Source of the DNA: Bacteroides sp.
GTDB lineage: Bacteria > Bacteroidota > Bacteroidia > Bacteroidales > SM23-62
Length of the DNA: 8,579 nt
Direction of reading: 5' to 3'
NCBI GenBank assembly: GCA_030592145.1
Contig: JAUVKJ010000056.1
Coordinates: forward strand, 1-8,579
The notes under the pieces were generated by a model. It did not search any database. It worked only from the letters and a program-made list of their open reading frames with translations, and was not told where the DNA came from. This document shows, in pieces, positions 1 through 7,200 of the stretch. The stretch's first letter is position 1; each line of letters begins with the position of its first letter. The translations under genes were made by a program, and so were the position numbers.

Positions 1-624
1 GTTGAAATCCTGCTTGATACAGCCAGGAATTTCCCCGATCTGCAATGCATAGATATTGGTTCAGGTTTCAAGGTCGCCTACCGGGAAGGGGATCATTTCA
101 CGGATATAGAGGCCTTCGGTAAAAGCCTTTCAAAAAGGTTCAATGATTTTTGCAAGGAATATGGAAGGGAACTTACCCTGGCCTTTGAACCCGGTAAGTT
201 CCTGGTATCCGAAGCAGGGTATTTCCTGGCCCGGGTCAATGTGGTCAAGCAGACTACGTCTACCGTTTTCGCCGGACTTGACACCGGAATGAACCATTTC
301 ATCAGGCCCATGTTCTATGACGCCTTTCATCAGATCATCAATGTTTCCAGTCCCATCGGAAAAACAAGAATCTATACCGTGGTGGGATACATCTGCGAAA
401 CCGATACATTCGGATGGAACCGCAAGATCAGTGAAATCTCGGAGGGAGACATCCTGGCTTTTAAAAATGCGGGGGCTTATTGTTTCGCCATGTCCTCCAA
501 CTACAACTCCAGGTACCGTCCAGCCGAGGTGTTGATCCATAAGAAAAAGGATCACCTCATCAGGAAACGGGAGGAGATCGGGGACCTTACCCGGAACCAG
601 GTTATCCTTGAGGACGTTTTATAG
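1..624 (+). CDS. lysA: Diaminopimelate decarboxylase, C-terminal half (5' end outside window)
   Basis: PLP-dependent fold-type III decarboxylase that converts meso-diaminopimelate to L-lysine in the cytoplasm, the last step of lysine synthesis. Frame 1 is open from the window edge to TAG at 622-624, giving 207 residues, about half of the usual ~390-420. Visible motifs: Gly-Ser-Gly-Phe at 58-69 (PLP phosphate loop, usually GGG), EPGK at 187-198 (EPGR-type substrate/PLP motif), CETD at 394-405 with the Cys that normally completes the partner subunit's active site, and Gly-Ala-Tyr at 472-480 followed by a SSNYNSR-type stretch typical of LysA C-termini. These features match my knowledge of Bacteroidota LysA. 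The N-terminal part with the PLP lysine lies upstream of the window. A 146-base gap separates it from the next gene, so an operon is not evident. Ornithine or arginine decarboxylase relatives are less likely because of the C-terminal SSNYNSR and RPAEVL pattern. Confidence 0.93.
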   Translation, partial: VEILLDTARNFPDLQCIDIGSGFKVAYREGDHFTDIEAFGKSLSKRFNDFCKEYGRELTLAFEPGKFLVSEAGYFLARVNVVKQTTSTVFAGLDTGMNHFIRPMFYDAFHQIINVSSPIGKTRIYTVVGYICETDTFGWNRKISEISEGDILAFKNAGAYCFAMSSNYNSRYRPAEVLIHKKKDHLIRKREEIGDLTRNQVILEDVL

Positions 625-642
625 AAATCGCTGAGCGATTTC
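624..642 (+). terminator. Perfect 8-bp hairpin at the lysA stop codon
   Basis: GAAATCGC (624-631), loop TGA, GCGATTTC (635-642). The left arm begins on the last base of the lysA stop codon. The position suits a transcript-end or mRNA-stabilising structure for lysA, but no run of T follows, so it is not a classic intrinsic terminator. The role is inferred from position only. Confidence 0.4.
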
Positions 643-708
643 CGCCCGTAGATCTTGATGATTATCACGGTAGCTCCCGACGAAATTCAGTAGGTTTTAT
701 GGGACAAA

Positions 709-739
709 TTCGATTCATGGCAATAATTTTCTAAATTCG
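709..739 (+). promoter_or_regulatory. Candidate Bacteroidota-type promoter for the glycosyltransferase gene
   Basis: TAAATTCG at 732-739 differs at one base from the Bacteroidota -7 consensus TAnnTTTG. TTCG at 709-712, 19 bases upstream, is one mismatch from the -33 element TTTG. The box ends 31 bases before the ATG at 771, close to the spacing seen before the genes at 4232 and 7522. No Shine-Dalgarno is visible before 771, as is usual in this phylum. Confidence 0.4.
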
Positions 740-770
740 TATTCGTTCTATTGTCACCAGACCCCCGTCT

Positions 771-2729
771 ATGGACCTGTCCATTGTCATTGTCAATTAT
801 AACGTTAAATACTTCCTGGAACAATGCCTGCATTCGGTAAATCGGGCAAGCGGGGAGACCAAGACCGAGGTATTTGTTGTCGATAATAACTCCGTGGACG
901 GATCCTGCTCCATGGTACAGGAAAAATTCCCGGAGGTCAAACTTATACGTAATGATGAAAACCTGGGGTTTTCAATGGCTAATAACCAGGCCATCCGGGA
1001 ATCTCACGGAAAGTACATCCTGTTGCTGAACCCGGATACGGTGATCGAAGAGGATACATTGGTGAAATGCGTATGGTATATGGATGAACACCAAAACGCA
1101 GGCGCATTGGGGGTTAAGATGATCGACGGAAAAGGAGATTTTCTTCCGGAATCAAAGCGTTCCCTCCCCACACCCAGGGTGGCTTTCTACAAGATCTTCG
1201 GGCTGTCAAGACTTTTCCCGAAATCCAGGGTATTCGGCAAATACCACCTTGGGTACCTGGACAAGGACGAGATCCATTCCGTTGAGATTCTGCCGGGAGC
1301 TTTTATGATGCTTCGCAAATCTGCCCTTGACAAGGTCGGGCTCCTTGATGAGAGTTTCTTTATGTACGGAGAGGATATTGACCTCTCATACCGGCTGCTA
1401 AATGCAGGATATATGAATATTTATTACCCCGAAACAACCATTATCCATTACAAGGGGGAAAGCACAAAAAAGGGCAGCCTTAATTATGTCATGACGTTTT
1501 ATAATGCGATGCGCATATTTGCCCGGAAGCATTTTTCCAGGAAAATGGCAAGAAGTTTTTCCCTGATCATCAACCTGGCCATTTATTTCAGGGCGCTCCT
1601 GGCCCTCATCAGGCGTTTTGTAAGAAATTTTTCCACTCCCACTGTTCAGGCAGCGTTGGTTTATCTGGGATTTTACCTGATCAAACCGGTCTGGGAGCAT
1701 TACAGATTCCAGGGAACATCCCAGTACCCACAAGAATATATGACGATTGTTGTTCCCGCCTACATACTAATCTGGCTGTTATCACTGTTCTTTTCCGGGG
1801 CCTATGACACACCCGTAAAACCATTTAACCTTTTTAAGGGGATCTTCGTGGGCACCGGTGTGATCCTTGTCGTTTACGCACTCCTGCCTGAAAGCCTTCG
1901 CTTTTCAAGGGCCCTTCTCCTTCTCGGAGCAGCCTGGGCCACCGTATCAATCTACCTGCTCAGCATTTTATTCCATATCATTCGCATAACCGGCTTCAGG
2001 TTCGAGGTTAGAAAAAATAAAAAGCTGATAATCATTGGGAAACAGGAAGAAGCCAATCGTGTCGAATCCCTGCTGCGCAGAGCTGAATCTAAACTGAATA
2101 TTGTAGGGTTTGTGAACCCTGAACCCGTGGATGATGACGCCTACGTCGGGCATATTAACCAACTAGGAGAGATCATAAAGATCAAAAATATTGACGAGCT
2201 TATATTTTGTGCCAGCGATGTATCCTCGCAGGATATCATCGGTCTTATGATGACTCTGTGCAATGGAAGGGTGGAATATAAAATTGCCCCGCCAGCCAGC
2301 CTGTCTATTATCGGCAGCCATTCCATAAGCACGCCGGGGGATATCTATCTTATTGATTTCGAATCTATTACAAAAAGATCAAACAAACGGATCAAACGCC
2401 TGTTTGACTTCCTCTCAGCCATGCTGCTACTGGTTTTCTATCCCGTTTTGATCTTTGCGATGAAGAATCCGGGTCAGGCTTTTCTGAACATCCTCAACGT
2501 TCTGACTGGTAAGTATTCCTGGGTTGGCTTTCATCCCTCGCCTGTGCAGCCAAGGCTTCCCAGCATCCGGCCCGGGATTCTTTATCCCTCGGATGCTCTT
2601 GGCGGAGAGGACATACCGCAGGACACAATGGATAATCTGAATTTATTGTATGTAAGAAATTACAGCGTATTTACGGATGCAGGGATACTTATAAGAAGCA
2701 TCCGCCAGATCGGAAGAAAGCAGCAATAA
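771..2729 (+). CDS. GT2 glycosyltransferase fused to a degenerate polyprenyl glycosylphosphotransferase-like membrane region
   Basis: 652 residues. Residues 1-~255 form a GT-A fold family 2 glycosyltransferase of the rhamnosyltransferase (WbbL-like) type: IVIVNYN at 5-11, VDNNSVDGS at 37-45 (nucleotide-sugar binding), NPD at 87-89 (DxD-like metal site), and MYGEDIDLSYR at 198-208 with the acidic pair typical of the catalytic base. Hydrophobic segments follow at about 294-311, 325-342, 356-373 and 380-402. A KLIIIG strand-loop at 418-423 starts a Rossmann-like domain like the one before the catalytic part of WcaJ-type enzymes. Residues 541-652 resemble the bacterial sugar transferase family: KRLFDF and a helix (543-564), NVLTGKYSWVG (576-586, family form NVLKGDMSLVG), IRPG (599-602), and LYVRNYSVFTDAGIL (626-640). 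The catalytic middle is missing. It probably transfers a sugar to a lipid-linked or envelope glycan at the inner membrane. The start fits because the GT2 domain begins at residue 2. The donor, acceptor and gene name are unknown. Confidence 0.85.
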   Translation: MDLSIVIVNYNVKYFLEQCLHSVNRASGETKTEVFVVDNNSVDGSCSMVQEKFPEVKLIRNDENLGFSMANNQAIRESHGKYILLLNPDTVIEEDTLVKCVWYMDEHQNAGALGVKMIDGKGDFLPESKRSLPTPRVAFYKIFGLSRLFPKSRVFGKYHLGYLDKDEIHSVEILPGAFMMLRKSALDKVGLLDESFFMYGEDIDLSYRLLNAGYMNIYYPETTIIHYKGESTKKGSLNYVMTFYNAMRIFARKHFSRKMARSFSLIINLAIYFRALLALIRRFVRNFSTPTVQAALVYLGFYLIKPVWEHYRFQGTSQYPQEYMTIVVPAYILIWLLSLFFSGAYDTPVKPFNLFKGIFVGTGVILVVYALLPESLRFSRALLLLGAAWATVSIYLLSILFHIIRITGFRFEVRKNKKLIIIGKQEEANRVESLLRRAESKLNIVGFVNPEPVDDDAYVGHINQLGEIIKIKNIDELIFCASDVSSQDIIGLMMTLCNGRVEYKIAPPASLSIIGSHSISTPGDIYLIDFESITKRSNKRIKRLFDFLSAMLLLVFYPVLIFAMKNPGQAFLNILNVLTGKYSWVGFHPSPVQPRLPSIRPGILYPSDALGGEDIPQDTMDNLNLLYVRNYSVFTDAGILIRSIRQIGRKQQ

Positions 2730-2762
2730 TTTGATCTCTCCCTGAAAAATTCCTTATTTTTA
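2730..2762 (+). promoter_or_regulatory. Weak candidate promoter before the E2 gene
   Basis: TTTG at 2730-2733 directly follows the preceding stop codon. After 21 bases comes TATTTTTA at 2755-2762, one mismatch from TAnnTTTG. It lies 19 bases before the ATG at 2782. The whole gap is only 52 bases and AT-rich, so a chance match is quite possible and E2 may instead be read through from the glycosyltransferase gene. Confidence 0.28.
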
Positions 2763-2781
2763 TCCAATCTGACAACAAACA

Positions 2782-4086
2782 ATGATTGAAATTATCCTGC
2801 CCGCCATGGGCGAAGGGATTATCGAAGCCGAAATAACACGCTGGCTTGTCCGGGAAGGAAAGCAGGTTGAAGCCGATGAACCCGTTGTTGAAGTAGCAAC
2901 GGACAAAGTGGACAGTGAAATACCCTCACCCGGAAGCGGCATTATCCATAAGATTCTGCTTGAGGAAGGGGATACTGCAAAGGTAGGCCAGGTGCTTGCC
3001 ATCATCGCCACGAAAGAGGATGCGGGTATTAAAGCGGATGCCCCCGTACTCAAAACCCCGGAACCCGGGAACGCTTCACCGCCTGTTGAAAAGCCCGCAG
3101 CAACACCATCAGCCATGATTTTCCCGGATGTGGCCTTCCTTTCACCGGTAATAAGAAAGATTGCCAGGGAAAACGAGCTTTCACCTGCAGAAATCCAGGG
3201 AATCCGTGGCAGCGGAATCAGGGGCAGGATCACCAAAGCCGATGTGGAGGCCTACCTTGCAAGCAGGTCCCCGGCATGGAAAACAGCCGGTGATGCCCCC
3301 GGGGATAGATCCGAAACCATGTCGACGGAAAAGCAAACGGCCGGCACCGGCAGACCCGTCCCCGGAAGGGGTGTGAAAGAATCCCCGGTAGAGGAGATGG
3401 ACCGGATGAGAAAACTCATTGCAGACCACATGGTGTACTCCATGAAGGTGGCCCCCCACGTTACTTCCTTCGTGGAATCGGACGTCACTGAAATGATCCT
3501 CTGGAGGAACCGGGTCAGGGAAGAATTCGAGAAAAAATACAAACAGAAGCTGACCATAACGACCCTGATTATGGAAGCGGTCATCAAGACACTTAAAGAG
3601 CATCCCCGCATCAATGTTTCCGTTGACGGATACAAAATCATCCGGAAACAGGAGATCAATCCCGGCATGGCCACAGCACTGCCAGACGGGAACCTGATCG
3701 TCCCGGTGATCCATCATGCGGATACGCTTAACCTTCCGGGACTATCGGCCAAAGTCAATGACCTGGCCGAACGTGCCAGGGCCGGTAAACTGCTGCCGGC
3801 CGACATCCAGGGCGGTACATTCACGGTCACAAACATGGGTCAGTTCGGGAACATTGCAGGAACTCCCATCATCAATCAGCCCCAGGTCGCCATCCTTGCC
3901 GTTGGCGCAATTGTTAAAAAGCCTGCAGTGGTGGAAACACCCGAAGGCGATGCCATTGGCATACGGCATATGCTGATACTCTCTCTTGCCTATGATCACC
4001 GGGTGGTGGACGGTGCTCTTGGCGGAACATTTCTCAAAAGCATAGGGGACTACCTGCAGGGCTTTGATTCTGAAAGGATTATTTGA
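2782..4086 (+). CDS. Dihydrolipoyl acyltransferase, E2 subunit of a 2-oxo acid dehydrogenase complex
   Basis: Core subunit of a pyruvate, 2-oxoglutarate or branched-chain 2-oxo acid dehydrogenase. It carries the acyl group on a lipoyl-lysine and passes it to CoA in the cytoplasm. 434 residues, a normal length for a one-lipoyl E2. The lipoyl domain is ~1-79 with ATDKVDSEI; the lipoylated Lys is K42. A Pro/Ala-rich linker covers ~80-115. The E1/E3-binding domain is ~120-159 (SPVIRKIARENELS, then a GSGIRGRI-type motif). A second flexible linker is ~160-203. The catalytic domain is ~204-434 with GTFTVTNMGQFG (345-356) and DHRVVDG (405-411), in which H406 and D410 are the expected catalytic pair. 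All key residues are present, so it should be active. No E1 or E3 gene lies next to it in this window, so the substrate cannot be assigned; a branched-chain or broad-specificity E2 is as likely as a pyruvate E2. The ATG at 2782 places the lipoyl domain at residue 2, as usual. Confidence 0.95.
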   Translation: MIEIILPAMGEGIIEAEITRWLVREGKQVEADEPVVEVATDKVDSEIPSPGSGIIHKILLEEGDTAKVGQVLAIIATKEDAGIKADAPVLKTPEPGNASPPVEKPAATPSAMIFPDVAFLSPVIRKIARENELSPAEIQGIRGSGIRGRITKADVEAYLASRSPAWKTAGDAPGDRSETMSTEKQTAGTGRPVPGRGVKESPVEEMDRMRKLIADHMVYSMKVAPHVTSFVESDVTEMILWRNRVREEFEKKYKQKLTITTLIMEAVIKTLKEHPRINVSVDGYKIIRKQEINPGMATALPDGNLIVPVIHHADTLNLPGLSAKVNDLAERARAGKLLPADIQGGTFTVTNMGQFGNIAGTPIINQPQVAILAVGAIVKKPAVVETPEGDAIGIRHMLILSLAYDHRVVDGALGGTFLKSIGDYLQGFDSERII

Positions 4087-4170
4087 CAGTACAAGAAGGT
4101 GCATTAATATGGTTTATCTGATACTTCGGTCAAAAATAAAATGCAGAGATGCCTGTTGAAGCAGGATGGG

Positions 4171-4202
4171 TTTATTTTCTTTCATGATATTTACTAAATT
4201 TG
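4171..4202 (+). promoter_or_regulatory. Candidate Bacteroidota-type promoter for the 1027-residue TPR/PD40 gene
   Basis: TAAATTTG at 4195-4202 is a perfect match to the -7 consensus TAnnTTTG. TTTA at 4171-4174, 20 bases upstream, matches three of four bases of the -33 element TTTG. Transcription would begin near 4208-4210, giving a short leader to the ATG at 4232. This also argues against the in-frame upstream ATG at 4166, which would lie before the transcript starts. The identical octamer stands before the paralogue at 7522. Confidence 0.55.
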
Positions 4203-4231
4203 TCAATATCCACCTTGATTGCCAAAAACAT

Positions 4232-7200
4232 ATGAAACGCTACACCTTACTAATGCTGCTGTTTGCCATCCTGGCGGGAACCGCCCTCCCCCAGATAGGA
4301 CCGGAATACCGGGAAATGTTCCTGGAAGCGGAATCCTATTTCCTCTTCGAGGAATACCTTGAAGCCCTTCCCTATTATGGGCCCATCAACAAACAATACC
4401 CGGATAACGACAACATCAACTTTAAGATGGGGGTGTGCTATCTGAACGATCCTTACAGGAAGAGTGAATCCATCCGCTACCTTGAAAAAGCTTCACAGAA
4501 CGTTAACCTGAAATTTAAGGAAAACAGCTTCAGGGAAACCAGGGCCCCCCTTGAAGTCATCTTTTACCTGGGCAATGCTTACCGGATTAACGGACAGTTG
4601 GACAAAGCGATCGAGACCTATGAAAATTTTAAATCGCAGGCAGATCCGGAATTGTATGATCTGGATCTGGTGGATGAACAAATCAGGGCCTGTGAGAATG
4701 CCAAAGAACTTGAAAAACGCCCGGTCGATTTCGAGGTATGGAACCTCGGTGACCGGATCAACACCCGGTTTTCTGATGTGCACCCCGTTATTTCAGGCGA
4801 TGAGAGTAAAATGGTGTACATCCAGAAACAACCATTCTATGATGCTCTTGCTTACTGTGAGAAGATGGAGGACGGATGGTCCTTCCCAAGGATCCTGATG
4901 GAGGAGTTAAAAGTGGATGAGGATGCCTACCCGACCGCCCTGAATTATGAAGGCGATGAGTTGATCCTCTACCGCAGCGACAATTTTATCGGCGACCTGT
5001 ATACCAGCAAGTTTGAGGATGGGTTCTGGACCCCCCCCGTCAGGATGAATGAAAATATAAACACAAAATACTGGGAATCCCATGCCTGTTTTTCCCGTTC
5101 AGGCGATACCTTGTTTTTAACGAGCAACAGGAAGGGCACATTTGGGGGACTGGATATTTATTTTTCCATCAGGGGAGAAGACGGGGAATGGGGTGTGCCG
5201 GTAAATCTTGGTCCCACTATCAACACCCGCTACAACGAGGAAACACCCTTCCTTACCTGCGATGGTAAAACCCTCTACTTCAGTTCCTACGGGCATTACA
5301 ATATGGGGGGATACGATGTTTTTTATTCTACCATGCTGGAAGACGGGGAATGGTCTGTTCCCATCAATGCAGGCTATCCAATCAACACTACCGACGATGA
5401 TGTATTCTTCGTTCCCGTAAGGAACGGCACATTTGCCTATTACCCGCGGCTTATCGAAGGCGGTTACGGTCGGACAGACATCTATCTTTACGAAATATTT
5501 TCCGAAACACATCCCCGGAAGTTCCAGGTCAGGGGAATACTTGGCATCGAAACTGTCGAAAACCTTACCCACCCGGTCCGGATCGCAGTTATCGAACAGC
5601 ACTCCAGAGATACCGTTGCCATTGCCATTGCCGATCCACAGTCTGGCGAATTCTCTTTTGAGGCTCCGGCAGGAGAATACGAACTTCTCATTGAAGGCGA
5701 GGACATTGAACCTGCCACCACTGCATTCGTGATCCCGGAGGGGTACATGGAAAAAGATCTCTTACTGAAACAGGCCATCCTTCTCACCCAGGCCAAACAC
5801 CTTGAAGACCTGATCAGGATCCAGGATGATATCAGGGTCAAAGACACCCTGATCCTGGTAGAGACCGGAGACAGCCTTGAAATCGACCTGATCCTGGAAC
5901 GGAAAGCAGATCTGTACGTGAATGTAATACAGGAAGGACAGCAGGTCAGGCAGGATTCCTTCCCTGTTGCAAAGCGGCATTTCATTTATACCTACGTGCC
6001 GGTCCCTGGAGACAACCTCCTGAAATTCAAACTGATCGACAGGCGGGGAAACCTTAGCTACAAAGATGTCCGCATTATATTTACCCCGAAGCCCGAAATC
6101 ACTGCAGTTACGGATGTACAGGATGCCGTAAGCCAGGCCGGGATGGAAGAAGGACTGCAGGAATATCTGGACAGGCTGACCAAAAACGCTACAGGCGATC
6201 TCAAAACCTTCCTTTCAGGGATCGATCTGGCAACTCTCGGTATTATCACAGCTGTACAGTTGAACCAGTATCTGATTGAACAGGCCGCAAATCAGGATTA
6301 TTCTGTTGAGGATGCAGACCTCCTGCTGCTGATCACACCGGTGAATGAGAAAGAAGCGGCCGAAATGCTGCGTCAGGACTTTGAGGAACTTTCTGAAGGG
6401 GAACTGCAGGAAGTGCTTGTGAGTCTGAACCTGGAAGAAGAGGGGATCAACAGCGAGGAAGAGCTGATCTTCTGGCTAAGAGATCATGTGGATGAGCACA
6501 CCTACACACGCCAGGATGTACACGACCTTATCCTCCAAAAGATGCAGGCGGAACAACTTGCCGCTTACAGGGACCAGCTTCTCCTTATCTCCAGCAATGA
6601 CTCCCTGAGCAGGGCCCTGAAGGAAGTGGATCTTTCCGGCATAAGCAACCTGCAGGAACTGTATGAATACCTTCTGTCAGAGGCTGACAATTACGGTTAT
6701 GAACCCGAAGATGTCAACAAGCTGTTCTCACTCCTCTCGAAGCGTGAAGAACTAAACGAGCTTATCGGAAACCTGACAGAGATCGCATCGGGAGACCTGC
6801 TTAAGGTCCTTGAAGAACTGGATACGGAAGAAGAAGGCATTAAAAGTCCGGTTGAACTGATATCCCATTTAATGAACGAGGCGGAAAATAATGATTACAC
6901 CAGCGAAGACGCGATCATCCTGCTCCTGGATTACCTGGAAACCGACGACCTCAGGGAAATCGTCAAACTATTGATCGGAACATCCTCGGGAGAATTGCTG
7001 AATCTGCTTCTGAACCTGGACATTGAACAAAATAATATCCGCACTCTGGATAATCTCTATAATTATCTGATCGAACAGGCCAAATTCTATGACTATTCCG
7101 AGGATGACGTGATCAGGCTCTTCCTTAATCTCCTGAAAATCATGGAACATGAACCCATGATCGAAGAAATACCGATACCCTCGCGTCCGGAATATGAAAG

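Noticed and set aside
658..693. Eleven-codon ORF (MIITVAPDEIQ) in the gap after lysA
   Set aside because: Too short, with no ribosome binding signal, and nothing shows that it is translated. It is more likely chance.
2760..3236. Antisense open frame of 158 codons within the E2 gene
   Set aside because: It lies opposite the lipoyl and linker regions of a clearly real gene, has a low-complexity Ser/Ala/Pro-rich composition, no recognisable domain and no promoter; it is a shadow of the sense codon usage.
4149..4167. Possible terminator hairpin CCTG / CAGG after the E2 gene
   Set aside because: Only four paired bases with mismatches beyond; too weak to call.
5117..5985. Overlapping antisense open frames (161 and 165 codons) within the 1027-residue gene
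   Set aside because: They run opposite strongly supported PD40 and beta-domain sequence and show no domain signature of their own.
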